A DNA stretch of 64,000 nucleotides from an uncultured bacterium (GTDB lineage Bacteria; Planctomycetota; UBA1135; GCA-002686595). The stretch lies in NCBI GenBank assembly GCA_937896235.1, contig CALBMX010000048.1, positions 1 through 64,000 on the forward strand. Direction: 5' to 3'. How positions within the stretch are numbered: position 1 is the stretch's first letter; each line of letters begins with the position of its first letter. The notes below the pieces were generated by a model, which saw only the letters and a program-made list of their open reading frames with translations, had not been told where the DNA came from and searched no databases. The position numbers were made by a program, and so were the translations under genes. This document shows positions 8,285 to 16,523 of this stretch, one piece after another.

Positions 8285-8794
8285 TTAGAACAAGCGCGCG
8301 CCCTCTAGCGCCAAGAGCGCTTCTTTTCGCTCCAGCCCGCCCGAGAAGCCACCGAGCCCGTCGGCTGCAACCACCCGGTGGCACGGCACGACCACAGGAA
8401 TCGGATTCTTCCCGTTAGCTGAGCCTACCGCCCGTGAACCTCCGGGATTCTCGACGCGCCTCGCCAGCTCTCCATAGGTCAGGGTTGTCCCGAATGGAAT
8501 CGCACATAGCTCGTGCCAAACTGCGAGCTGAAACTTTGTCCCTCTCATGTCGAGCGACAAATCAAACGCCCTCAGCTCACCTTTGCAAAAAGCCGTGAGC
8601 TGCGCGCACGCACGATCGAGACGGGCCCCTGTATCCTCGCCGACGATCAATACCCCATGGCGCTCCCCCCACGCCTCCAACCGAGCCAGATCTCCGGGAG
8701 CCGCCCACCCCAGAGAACACAGGCCCTTCTCCGTCGCGGCGAGCAAGAACTCCCCAAGCGCGGTCGAGTGGCGCTTCCAGACAGCCTCCGTCAA
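8285..8794 (-). CDS. ogt: Methylated-DNA--[protein]-cysteine S-methyltransferase
   Basis: DNA repair protein that removes alkyl groups from O6-alkylguanine by suicidal transfer to Cys. The active-site motif PVVVPCHRVVAADG and the helix-turn-helix region (FGTTLTYGELARRV, GSRAVGSANGKNP) are clear. The open frame extends upstream to 9013, but that part is out-of-frame sequence inside the preceding DUF420 gene. A TTG at 8794 overlapping the DUF420 stop (TTGA) gives 169 residues, a normal Ogt length; GTG at 8815 is an alternative. It sits inside the heme-A/oxidase-assembly run, probably only as an operon passenger. Confidence 0.88.
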   Translation of the reverse strand: MTEAVWKRHSTALGEFLLAATEKGLCSLGWAAPGDLARLEAWGERHGVLIVGEDTGARLDRACAQLTAFCKGELRAFDLSLDMRGTKFQLAVWHELCAIPFGTTLTYGELARRVENPGGSRAVGSANGKNPIPVVVPCHRVVAADGLGGFSGGLERKEALLALEGARLF

Positions 8795-9225
8795 GAGGCG
8801 CCGCCCGGATTCCACACGTACAAGATTAGGTAGATCAGAACTCCGGTCACCGAGACGTACATCCAAATCGGAAATGCAAAACGAGCGATCCCCATGTGTT
8901 TTTCGCGCTCGTGTCTGCGACCCCGAACCATCGCTAGAATTACCAAAGGCAGATTGATCACAGCCAAAAGGATGTGCGAGATCAACATCGTAAAGTACGC
9001 GGGCTTCATCCATCCCGGCCCCTCAAAATGGCGCTCTTCGGCGTTGGCAAAGAAATGGAAGTAGAGGTATCCGACAAGGAAGGCGGCACTGAACCCGAAC
9101 GCTGTCTGCATCAGCTTGCCGTGTAACTTGTGCTCTTCGCGCTTCATTGCACGGAACCCCAAGATCAGGCAAATTGCCGAAGCCAAGTTGAAACAGGCAT
9201 TGATGGTTGGAAGAAGGGGGGGCAT
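8791..9225 (-). CDS. DUF420 (YozB-like) membrane protein
   Basis: 144 residues with four hydrophobic helices. Conserved-looking His residues lie in EHKLHGKLMQ, LYFHFF and ISHILLAVI, as in the DUF420/YozB family. These genes are usually found beside ctaA, ctaB and cytochrome oxidase genes, and members have been linked to oxidase assembly. The gene follows the SCO-like gene by 4 bp and precedes ogt with overlapping stop and start. Function is inferred from family and context; the molecular activity is unknown. Confidence 0.8.
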   Translation of the reverse strand: MPPLLPTINACFNLASAICLILGFRAMKREEHKLHGKLMQTAFGFSAAFLVGYLYFHFFANAEERHFEGPGWMKPAYFTMLISHILLAVINLPLVILAMVRGRRHEREKHMGIARFAFPIWMYVSVTGVLIYLILYVWNPGGAS

Positions 9226-9229
9226 CGAC

Positions 9230-9847
9230 CTACTCCTTATTCAGCTGGCGTAACTTCCCGAGTAGCAGCTCGGGACCATCACTCGAAAGTAAGTCGTACG
9301 TTCCTCGCACTTCCCCTTGGCGGTCGATGGCGACGACACGCGATTCGAAAGAAGAGCTCATGAACCTGTCCATCTCGATTGCGCTAACACCAACAAGTGC
9401 GCTGCGGTAGGCGGAGTGAAGAAGTAGCGCCGTATTGGGTTCGGTTCCAACCCAGAAGGACCAAAAATGGGGGTCTGCTCCGATGCGCCCAGCCAAAGTC
9501 GAGAGCCCCTCGGGAGTGTCTCCAACGGGGTCCATACTCAGAGAGACGATACGAGTGTCCGTTCCCCCTAGGATCTCTTGGACTTGCAGGAGTCTCTCCA
9601 TAAAGTCCTTGTTCGCGCTAAAGAGCGAGGTTGACACGGTGGACAAAACCCAGACGCTGCCCCTCATCTGCGCAGGGGAGACCTCGTCCCGGTTCCCATC
9701 TAGAAACACAAGCTCTGGCAGCTCGCCAAAGGTCGCGGAAGACGTAACCGCAGCATCAAGTGAAGACGAGCCGCCCCTCGAGCAGCTGCCGACTAGCAGT
9801 CCGACAAGAACGAAGTGTAGAAGCTTGGGGTTCATACGTCGTTTCAT
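9230..9847 (-). CDS. SCO1/SenC-like lipoprotein lacking the copper-binding cysteines
   Basis: 205 residues with a lipoprotein signal (LLVGSC, lipid Cys near residue 22). A thioredoxin-like domain resembles SCO proteins, which deliver copper to the CuA site of cytochrome c oxidase (FGELPELVFLDGN, RIVSLSMDPVGDTPEGL). Normally the first strand is followed by a CxxxC pair; here it reads WVLSTVSTSLF with no cysteines. The later conserved His also appears replaced (SSSFESRVVAID). It overlaps the ctaB stop (ATGA) and precedes DUF420, which supports an oxidase-related role, but it is unlikely to bind copper in the classical way. Part of the family assignment depends on this context. Confidence 0.7.
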   Translation of the reverse strand: MKRRMNPKLLHFVLVGLLVGSCSRGGSSSLDAAVTSSATFGELPELVFLDGNRDEVSPAQMRGSVWVLSTVSTSLFSANKDFMERLLQVQEILGGTDTRIVSLSMDPVGDTPEGLSTLAGRIGADPHFWSFWVGTEPNTALLLHSAYRSALVGVSAIEMDRFMSSSFESRVVAIDRQGEVRGTYDLLSSDGPELLLGKLRQLNKE

Positions 9848-10752
9848 GCGCCGGTCGCCAGGGGATCGAGTAGTGCTGCTACAAACATCAGGGGTAGATA
9901 GACAAGGCTAGCAAACAGCAAGGCGCGTGCGCGCCTGTGATCTTCGCGCATGGCGAAGAGTAAAGAGAAGGCGACATACACCAAACCGAGCACGACTGCG
10001 GCACCCAGGTAGATCCAACTGGCTTCGCCCCGAAGCCCGGGGAACAAGGAGACGGGCACCTGCACCAGCGAATACAGAAGGGCATGACGTCCGGCGAGCC
10101 CCTCCGAGTTGGGAAGGCTCGGTAGCATTTGCATCCCGGCCTTTGCGTAGTCCTCGCGGAAGAGCCACGCGATCGCCATGAAGTGCGGGAACTGCCACAC
10201 GAACATCAACAGGAAGAGGTGCCAAGCCCAAGGTCCCGCAAAGCCAGCAATCGCAACATAGCCGAGCAGCGGGGGCATGGCGCCCGGGATCGCACCGACA
10301 AATGTATTCATCGTCGATTGGCGCTTGAGCAGCGTGTACACAAGAGAGTATCCGACGAGCGTGCCAAGCAAGAGGAGCGCCGCGAGCACGTTGTAACGAA
10401 AGGCGAGGGCGAGGGTCCCCACGGCTCCCAGAGCTGTCCCCACAATGATGGCGTCGCGGGTGCTCACCCGGCCTGCAGGCAGAGGCCGCTCGCGGGTGCG
10501 CTCCATCAAGCTATCGGTATCCCGCTCAACAACCTGGTTGAAGATACTCGAGCCGGCACCCACCATCAAAATGTAGAAAGCGGGTTCGATGGCAGCCGTC
10601 CAGCTCGTCCCGGGGGCGAGGGCAAGAACACCTCCGACCCAAGCCGCGAAAAAGACAAACACGCCGATGCGTAACTTAGTCAGCATGACCCAATCCGCAA
10701 GTTGGCTAGGTGTGGGCGCCACTTCGAGGGTGGCCTCTCGCAGAAACTTCAT
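9844..10752 (-). CDS. ctaB: Protoheme IX farnesyltransferase (heme O synthase)
   Basis: UbiA-superfamily membrane enzyme that adds a farnesyl group to heme B to give heme O, the first step to heme A. The 302-residue protein has about eight or nine membrane helices. The prenyl-diphosphate motif NQVVERDTD is at 72-80, followed by RTRERPLP at 85-92, with the second acidic motif in FREDYAKAGMQMLP. Its start abuts the ctaA stop directly and its stop overlaps the SCO-like start. This fits the usual ctaA-ctaB pairing. Confidence 0.95.
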   Translation of the reverse strand: MKFLREATLEVAPTPSQLADWVMLTKLRIGVFVFFAAWVGGVLALAPGTSWTAAIEPAFYILMVGAGSSIFNQVVERDTDSLMERTRERPLPAGRVSTRDAIIVGTALGAVGTLALAFRYNVLAALLLLGTLVGYSLVYTLLKRQSTMNTFVGAIPGAMPPLLGYVAIAGFAGPWAWHLFLLMFVWQFPHFMAIAWLFREDYAKAGMQMLPSLPNSEGLAGRHALLYSLVQVPVSLFPGLRGEASWIYLGAAVVLGLVYVAFSLLFAMREDHRRARALLFASLVYLPLMFVAALLDPLATGA

Positions 10753-11739
10753 TTAGGCCGCGCTGGGGAGAGAGGAATCAGGTTTCTCGACTTCGAGGCG
10801 GCGGCCCCAAAGCGAGCTGCCCGCAGCAGCGGACAACGTGAGCGCTCCAAATAAAACGTGCAGTGTGGTCAAGATGACAACAGGGATTGCTGTCCGCTCG
10901 AGGCCGAGTGTCGAGAGCGATCCTAGGCCTAGAAGAAACTGCATACCAAAGCACAGGTGCAGCCACTTCTCCTGGCGCTGCAGGATGCGGCGCATGATCT
11001 CGTCGGTGGACGACTCCCAAGCGACGCGAACGGATTTTGCTAGGACGAGCACGGCTCCCGCGACAATCACCGCGCCCATAGCGTGGGCTATAAATGCGCC
11101 CATCGGAAAAACGGTTTCACCCGTGCTGGGCATGGTGGTTGCGTGCCGAATCGAGTGGCGAAACCACGCTCCTAGAATGATTTGTCCGTAGATGATTACC
11201 GTCACGGTGGAGCCGACCGAAATCAGCCTGCTCGCTGCGGCCGGCGTACTCGTGCCACCCCGCTGATAGCTGGGCATCAGAAAAAGAGTCGTGCACCAAA
11301 TCAGGCAGAAGACGGCTTGAGCAAGAGCCCCATGCAAGAAAGCGAGGTTCTGGCTGTTTTCGAGCACCCGCGTACCGCCGACAACACCTTGACCGACCGT
11401 GGCAAGAAGTGCGGCAATCGCAAACGCCCGCGCAGACAAGCGGCAGTCCTTTACGAAAGTCGCGATCACCATCGCAATCAACAAAAGGCCAACAACAACC
11501 CCGACCATGCGATGCGTATGCTCGGCAAAGGTCGGGATGTCACGGAACCACTTCGCAAACGGAAATAGCGGCAAGAAGTGCCCTTCGGCATCGATCCATC
11601 CTGCAACCGCCATGCCTGCGCCGATCGTGGTCACCAAGCCGCCGAAGAGCAGAAGCACCATAGTTGCCCCAAGAGCCCCTTGCGCCAAGCGAAAGGGGAG
11701 CGCATGAGGTGTGCTGCCTAGGGAGTTCGTTTCCGACAT
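10753..11739 (-). CDS. ctaA: Heme A synthase (COX15/CtaA family)
   Basis: Converts heme O to heme A in the membrane. Eight hydrophobic segments carry the conserved histidine motifs EHTHRMVG, FLHGALAQ, HAMGAV and LHVLFGAL. GGLVTTIGAGMAV near the N-terminus is typical of the family. The longest frame starts at 11967, but its first 76 residues look non-coding. ATG 11739 gives 328 residues, the normal size, and leaves a 226-bp divergent promoter region before the plus-strand ygfZ gene. It heads the run ctaA-ctaB-SCO-DUF420-ogt. No oxidase subunit genes lie in this window. Confidence 0.92.
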   Translation of the reverse strand: MSETNSLGSTPHALPFRLAQGALGATMVLLLFGGLVTTIGAGMAVAGWIDAEGHFLPLFPFAKWFRDIPTFAEHTHRMVGVVVGLLLIAMVIATFVKDCRLSARAFAIAALLATVGQGVVGGTRVLENSQNLAFLHGALAQAVFCLIWCTTLFLMPSYQRGGTSTPAAASRLISVGSTVTVIIYGQIILGAWFRHSIRHATTMPSTGETVFPMGAFIAHAMGAVIVAGAVLVLAKSVRVAWESSTDEIMRRILQRQEKWLHLCFGMQFLLGLGSLSTLGLERTAIPVVILTTLHVLFGALTLSAAAGSSLWGRRLEVEKPDSSLPSAA

Positions 11740-11965
11740 GAGGGCAGCTATTTTGCCCACTTCGGGCCCAAGGTGTGTGGCTGTTGGCAAAAATACAAAC
11801 TCGCTTCGGACGTCTTGCGAATGTTCGGACCTGTCCAAAATGAGTAGCGGCAGGAGGCGCGCCCCCCACGGCGTAGTCATGTAAGGTATAGCTGGCAGCG
11901 GAATTTGGTCATTTCCACGTATCGAGTCGCCCGCGCCTCGCTCGCAACCCTTTAATGATCGGCCC

Positions 11966-13084
11966 ATGCAGAACTCCCCGCTTCTCGATTTGCACCGCGC
12001 TCACGCGGCCCGCCTCGCCGCCACACCCGCCGGCGACGTCCTTTTAACCTATGGCGATGTGCCTGCCGAGTACGAGGCCGCAACAAAATCGGCTCTACTC
12101 TTTGACGAAACCTCGCGCGGATTGGTCGTAGTTTCGGGCGTAGACGCCAAGGATTTCCTTCACCGGCTCCTTTCCAATCACGTCAAAATCTTGGCCCCTG
12201 GATCCGCGGAGTCGCCAGGGCCGGGAAACGCCAATCTTCTTCTTTCGGGAAAGGGCAAGATCGTCGAGCTCTTCGACTTGGCCCAAGATGGCACCGGAGG
12301 CTATTTGCTCTCCACGGAGCCCGGCCACGCAACAAAGCTGATCACCGCGCTCGACATGTATCTGTTTGTCGATGATGTGCAGCTCGTGGATCAAAGTGAG
12401 ACGCACGCGCCGCTCTCTCTGGTTGGCCCGGAGGCGCCAAAGATCGTCGAGGCCTGCCTCGGGCTCTCCAACCTAGCGGACGCTGCTCTACATGTGCCCT
12501 TATTGGGAACTTTCCTTGGCGAACCAGTGCGCGTAACTCCCATGCCGAATGCGGGTTGCCCTGGTTATCGGCTAGAGGCCGCTCCCACATCCGTTGCCGC
12601 CTTATGGGATGCGCTACTCGCGGCTGGAGCGCGATCAGGTGGCCTTGCGATCCACGACATCCTTCGCTTGGAGGCGTGCGTGGGCAAGTTTGGCGTCGAC
12701 ATCGACGACACCATCTACCCTCAAGAGGCGCGCCTCGAAAGCGCCTTCAGCTTGGACAAAGGCTGCTACATTGGCCAAGAGGTCGTAGCCAAAATCGACA
12801 CGTATGGCGGGCTCAACAAAAGGCTGATGCTACTGCACGTCGAGCACGACAACCCCATCGCTCCAGGGACGCGACTGGAGCGTTTCGACGAGAAGCGCAA
12901 CACGTGGCGCGACCTCGGCGTTGTTACCAGCTGGGGATACTCGTTCGCGATCGACGGCGGCTGTGTTTTGGCATACGTCAAAAGAAGGCACCAGGATGAG
13001 GGGACGGAATTCCGCCTGGGGGAGGCACCCGAAGGAGAAGACACGCGCCCCAAGGCGCACATTGTGAGTCTTCCGCGGGATTAG
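11966..13084 (+). CDS. ygfZ: YgfZ/GcvT-fold folate-binding protein (Fe-S/tRNA modification)
   Basis: 372-residue homologue of the tetrahydrofolate-binding GcvT fold. The YgfZ signature KGCYIGQE starts at Lys265, which separates it from true glycine-cleavage T proteins. YgfZ (human IBA57) proteins support maturation of certain [4Fe-4S] enzymes and tRNA thiomodification. The N-terminal LLFDETSRGLVVVSG region fits GcvT-like domains. It is transcribed divergently from ctaA, with 226 bp between starts. No glycine-cleavage partners (gcvH, gcvP) are present, which agrees with the YgfZ reading. Confidence 0.88.
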   Translation: MQNSPLLDLHRAHAARLAATPAGDVLLTYGDVPAEYEAATKSALLFDETSRGLVVVSGVDAKDFLHRLLSNHVKILAPGSAESPGPGNANLLLSGKGKIVELFDLAQDGTGGYLLSTEPGHATKLITALDMYLFVDDVQLVDQSETHAPLSLVGPEAPKIVEACLGLSNLADAALHVPLLGTFLGEPVRVTPMPNAGCPGYRLEAAPTSVAALWDALLAAGARSGGLAIHDILRLEACVGKFGVDIDDTIYPQEARLESAFSLDKGCYIGQEVVAKIDTYGGLNKRLMLLHVEHDNPIAPGTRLERFDEKRNTWRDLGVVTSWGYSFAIDGGCVLAYVKRRHQDEGTEFRLGEAPEGEDTRPKAHIVSLPRD

Positions 13085-13196
13085 TGTCCCAAAAGCGGGC
13101 CCGGAGCCGTCTTGCTATCCCAAGGCTAGTATGGATTGGAGTCCCTAAGAAATTCCAGCCAGCGGAGCTCGCTAACGTGCCGATAGGAGGGGTGCC

Positions 13197-13739
13197 ATGA
13201 AGGACTCACTCAAACTCCCTCACATTCCCACGATCACTCGGCATCTCGCCGCAAACGCCCGCATGCTCGAGAAGTTCTATGCGGGACTTAGCGATCAGGA
13301 GGCGCGTAGGCGTCCCGAACCCCAGCGTTGGAGCGCCCTCGAAATCCTTCGCCATCTAATCGACGAAGAGGGTGAAGACTTTCGCACTCGCATCGAATAC
13401 ACGCTGAATCGACCCGGTGAGACTTGGCCGCCGATCGATCCCGAGGGCTGGGTGACCGAGCGCAAATACAACGAACAGAACCTGACCGATTCGTTCGAGA
13501 CATTCCTCGAGGAGCGTCAGCACTCGATCCTTTGGATTGAGGAGCTCACCCAAAGTGGCGGCGTAAAATGGGACACGCCGTACGAGCACCCCAAGCTGGG
13601 CGCCATCACCGCCCGCGAGCTCTTGGCCTCGTGGCTGGCCCATGACTACTTGCACATGCGGCAGTTGATGAAGTTGGAATACGACCGTATCGAATCCATT
13701 ACGGGCGTAGCTGACACGCCGTATGCGGGAAGCTGGTAG
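13197..13739 (+). CDS. DinB-like four-helix metal-binding protein
   Basis: 180 residues with the DinB/DfsB superfamily pattern: an N-terminal helix bundle (SALEILRHLIDEE), a central helix, and HDYLHMRQLMKLEYDR near the C-terminus. His residues in the RHLIDEE and AHDYLH helices are the expected metal ligands. Members include thiol transferases and many uncharacterised stress proteins, so the substrate is unknown. A strong Shine-Dalgarno (AGGAGG) sits about 6 bp before ATG 13197. It appears to be a separate transcription unit from ygfZ (112-bp gap). Confidence 0.75.
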   Translation: MKDSLKLPHIPTITRHLAANARMLEKFYAGLSDQEARRRPEPQRWSALEILRHLIDEEGEDFRTRIEYTLNRPGETWPPIDPEGWVTERKYNEQNLTDSFETFLEERQHSILWIEELTQSGGVKWDTPYEHPKLGAITARELLASWLAHDYLHMRQLMKLEYDRIESITGVADTPYAGSW

Positions 13740-13855
13740 TCCGACAATCCTGCAAATGAGCTGCTTGTCAGCCGCCAGCACGAACTAGGCCTTTCAGGCC
13801 AAGATTCTAGATTCCAAACCTTGAGCGAATCGATCGCCTGTAGGATGGGTGCGCT

Positions 13856-14155
13856 GTGCAAACACGAATCCGCCACAACTCGCTCGAAGAGAGCAACAGA
13901 CGCCACCTGCTTTTGCTCCTTTTGGTGCTTGTGCTCGCGGCGTTTTTGGCCGGACCGGGGCACAACATTTTGCACGGCGACGGCCACGGGGAAAGTTGCC
14001 CCATGGCGCATATCGCGATTGTGCAATTCAATGGTGACCTCGCCTCCTGTCTCGCCTCGGGTGAAGTCCGCTGGATGCAAGAGCTGCCTCAAAGCCCGCT
14101 CTTGCCCGCAGAGCGAGCGGGGGACCACGCCCCGCGCGCCCCGCCCGTAGTGTAG
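13856..14155 (+). CDS. Small membrane-anchored His-containing protein next to metal-uptake genes
   Basis: 99 residues from a GTG start. A short N-terminus is followed by one very hydrophobic helix (RHLLLLLLVLVLAAFLAG). A likely periplasmic segment with potential metal ligands comes next (GHNILHGDGHGESCPMAHIA). The layout resembles DUF2946-like small metal-related proteins, but the match is by eye. It lies just upstream of a porin-like gene and a ZnuABC-like transporter, so a metal-binding or sensing role is plausible. Overlapping frames exist here, and the gene is less certain than its neighbours. Confidence 0.5.
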   Translation: MQTRIRHNSLEESNRRHLLLLLLVLVLAAFLAGPGHNILHGDGHGESCPMAHIAIVQFNGDLASCLASGEVRWMQELPQSPLLPAERAGDHAPRAPPVV

Positions 14156-14173
14156 TTGTGACCTTGTAACTGT

Positions 14174-14188
14174 ATCGGAGATTCCGAT
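14174..14188. promoter_or_regulatory. 15-bp inverted repeat upstream of the porin/metal ABC genes
   Basis: Perfect palindrome ATCGGA-GAT-TCCGAT between the small His-containing gene and the porin-like gene. It could be an operator for a metal-responsive repressor, or a weak hairpin. It does not match the classical AT-rich Zur box and has no T-tract. Confidence 0.25.
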
Positions 14189-14348
14189 TCAGTAGATGTC
14201 GAGCCCAGCGCACGCTGAGCTCTAGAGAATCGCGAAGGCGACTTCGCAACTTTTGGCTCTCAAGCCGAAGGTTTACGCTGCCCATCTAAGCATGCGGTGC
14301 AGCTCTCTCCACAAGAAACAGCACGCGCATTTCCGCGCATCCGAATCC

Positions 14349-15539
14349 ATGAATCCACGCACCCTTTCCCGGGCGGTCCCCGGTCGATATATCCTTCCAT
14401 TTCTAATCGGTGGTCTCTTCGCCTCTGTGAGCTTGGGGCAAACGCCAGGCATGCCACAATCCGGTAGTCAATCCACCCGTTTCGACAACGACTTCAACCC
14501 CGCGATTGGAATGGTTCTGGACCTAGCGGGCACCTTTGTCGACGCGGAGAGTAGCGCCGCGGACGGGTTCGAGCTGAGCCTTCGATCGACGGAGCTCAGC
14601 TTTAGCTCTTGGGTCGACCCGACGGCCTGGGCGTACGCAAATGTCGTGTTTGCCAAAGATGAGATCGCGCTCGAAGAAGGGGCCGTCCACTACGTTGGAT
14701 TCGAGGGCAATACGACCTTGCGCGCCGGTCGCTTCTTTGTCGACTTCGGTAAGCAAATGCAAGCTCATATGCACGCACTGAGGACCTTTGACCGGCCGGC
14801 GGTCCTCCGGGCTTTTCTGGGTTCCGAGTTGGGCGGCGATGGCATGCAATACGACAGCTGGACAACCGCTGGCGAGGCGACGATCGTGCGCTGGTCTCTT
14901 GGTGCCTTCAACTCGTTGGTCACGGAATCCGACGCCGAGCTGCCGAGTGAGTCCGCGTTCCGGCCCTCCCTCAGCGAGCTCGCACTGACCGCGCGCTTGA
15001 CCGGCTATGCGGATGTTAGCGAAAGCAGCACCTTGCAGATTGGCGCTTCCATGCGGTACTTACCGGACTTCGAAATCCACGACGAAGCTAACGACGTCAA
15101 GGCGATAGGCCTCTCCAACACAGTCTTCGGGCTGGACGCGACGTGGGGCTGGCTCGACGACACCAACACAAAAGGCTGGACGGCTGGCATGGAGTGGCTC
15201 GCCATGAAGGGCGACATGTACGGTGAGAGTCTCGACTTGGGAGGTGGCAATTTTGCGGTCACACCTATCAACGATTCCGCCATGGGCTACTACGTTTTTG
15301 TGGACCGCGTGATGGACAAGTCAAACTCCGCGGGCGTGCAGTTCAGCAGCGTCGAGCTTCCCCAGGCCGGGATGCCCCGGCTCGGCGAGTTCGACGCCTA
15401 CTTCACCCATAAACCGACGGAGTTTCAACGGCTGCGCTACGGCCTCACCCTCAGTGAGAGCGAGGGACAGGAAGAGGCCCGACTCTCCGTTCAATACACA
15501 CTTTTCCTTGGCCCCCACGCCCACGGCGTCCAGTTCTAG
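14349..15539 (+). CDS. Outer-membrane porin-like beta-barrel of metal-uptake cluster
   Basis: 396 residues after choosing ATG 14349, which gives a proper signal peptide (ILPFLIGGLFASVSLGQ). An upstream in-frame ATG at 14253 would add a non-signal-like extension. The mature part alternates hydrophobic and polar residues in strands (TTLRAGRFFVDFGKQ, LQIGASMRYLPDF), and its last residue is Phe, as in porins. RAGRFFVDFGKQMQAHMHALRTFDRP resembles proteins paired with zinc ABC transporters. It ends 9 bp before the ZnuA-like gene and is likely co-transcribed. Passage of metal or metal chelates across the outer membrane is inference. Confidence 0.65.
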   Translation: MNPRTLSRAVPGRYILPFLIGGLFASVSLGQTPGMPQSGSQSTRFDNDFNPAIGMVLDLAGTFVDAESSAADGFELSLRSTELSFSSWVDPTAWAYANVVFAKDEIALEEGAVHYVGFEGNTTLRAGRFFVDFGKQMQAHMHALRTFDRPAVLRAFLGSELGGDGMQYDSWTTAGEATIVRWSLGAFNSLVTESDAELPSESAFRPSLSELALTARLTGYADVSESSTLQIGASMRYLPDFEIHDEANDVKAIGLSNTVFGLDATWGWLDDTNTKGWTAGMEWLAMKGDMYGESLDLGGGNFAVTPINDSAMGYYVFVDRVMDKSNSAGVQFSSVELPQAGMPRLGEFDAYFTHKPTEFQRLRYGLTLSESEGQEEARLSVQYTLFLGPHAHGVQF

Positions 15540-15548
15540 GAGCACCTG

Positions 15549-16523
15549 ATGAAAACACTTCTAACCTGCCTTCTACTCCTCATCAGCTTCACGTCGGCCC
15601 ATGGTGCGACTCGGGTTGGCAAAGACAAACTCAACGTCGTTGCCACCGTTCCTGATTTGGCTTGGTTCGCCGAGCAGATCGGAGGGGATCGAGTCACCGT
15701 CACCTCGCTCGCGAAAGGCACCGAGAACCTCCACTCCCTCTCGGTTCGACCACGAACGATTGTCACCATATCCAAGGCGGACGTACTGTTAGAGATGGGG
15801 CTTAGCCTGGAGTCCACGTGGCTTCCCGAGCTCGTCTTGACAGCTCGCAACCGCAAGATCAACCCCGGTGAACCCGGCCGCGTGATTTGCTCCTCTGGAT
15901 GGAGCGCCTTGGATGTTCCCACGAGTTTGTCGCGCGAGGGTGGCGACGTGCACCCCGATGGAAACCCCCACTTTGCACTGTCCCCACTGGCAGGCCCAAC
16001 CATCGCAAGAAATGTACTCACCGGGTTGATTCTAAACGACCCCAAAGGCGAGCTTGTCTATCAGAAACGCTTCGACGATCTATCTAGACGTTTGGACAAA
16101 TCGGCCCGACACTGGGCGCGCTACCAGGCCCTTTTTGCAGAGGCCACATGCTGCAAAAAAGCGGTCGTGTACCACATGGAGTTCGACTATCTCCTGGCTT
16201 TCTTAGGCCTCGAAACAGAGATCGCCATCGAGCCGAAACCTGGCGTCCCCCCCACACCTAATCACCTGGCCAAGGTTATCAGCGCCATGCGCGGAGAGAG
16301 CATTCCCGTGATCTTGACCGCCGCTTGGAGTAAGAACAAACAGGTAACGATGGTCGCCACCAAAACGGACGCTCAAGTGCTTGAGCTGCCAACGATGGTC
16401 AGCGGCGCGGATTGGGCTAGCGATTGGTTTGCGCTGATCGATGGATCTTTGGAGCGCATTCGAATCGGCTATGGTTTACCGGAACTCGTGGAAGAGCCTG
16501 TTCTAGGCGAGGAGCCCCATTGA
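15549..16523 (+). CDS. Metal (Zn/Mn) ABC transporter substrate-binding protein
   Basis: 324-residue periplasmic protein of the ZnuA/TroA cluster A-I family, with signal peptide at residues 1-19. Expected metal ligands are His62 (in GTENLHSLSVRP), His141 (with His135 nearby, HPDGNPHF) and His209 (YHMEFDYLLAFLGL), plus a late acidic residue. It lacks the His-rich loop of classical ZnuA. PGVPPTPNHL corresponds to the family's conserved Glu-Pro turn. TAGGAG lies just upstream of the start. Its stop overlaps the ATPase start. Zn2+ versus Mn2+ cannot be decided. Confidence 0.85.
   Translation: MKTLLTCLLLLISFTSAHGATRVGKDKLNVVATVPDLAWFAEQIGGDRVTVTSLAKGTENLHSLSVRPRTIVTISKADVLLEMGLSLESTWLPELVLTARNRKINPGEPGRVICSSGWSALDVPTSLSREGGDVHPDGNPHFALSPLAGPTIARNVLTGLILNDPKGELVYQKRFDDLSRRLDKSARHWARYQALFAEATCCKKAVVYHMEFDYLLAFLGLETEIAIEPKPGVPPTPNHLAKVISAMRGESIPVILTAAWSKNKQVTMVATKTDAQVLELPTMVSGADWASDWFALIDGSLERIRIGYGLPELVEEPVLGEEPH

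Noticed and set aside
8795-9013. N-terminal extension of Ogt
   Set aside because: It lies inside the DUF420 gene in another frame and does not resemble Ogt sequence.
11740-11967. N-terminal extension of CtaA
   Set aside because: The extra 76 residues lack family similarity; ATG 11739 gives the normal length.
13821-14150. Alternative plus-strand frame over the small His-containing gene
   Set aside because: Cys/Thr/Ser-rich composition without a plausible fold; the 13856 frame has a membrane helix and fits the context better.
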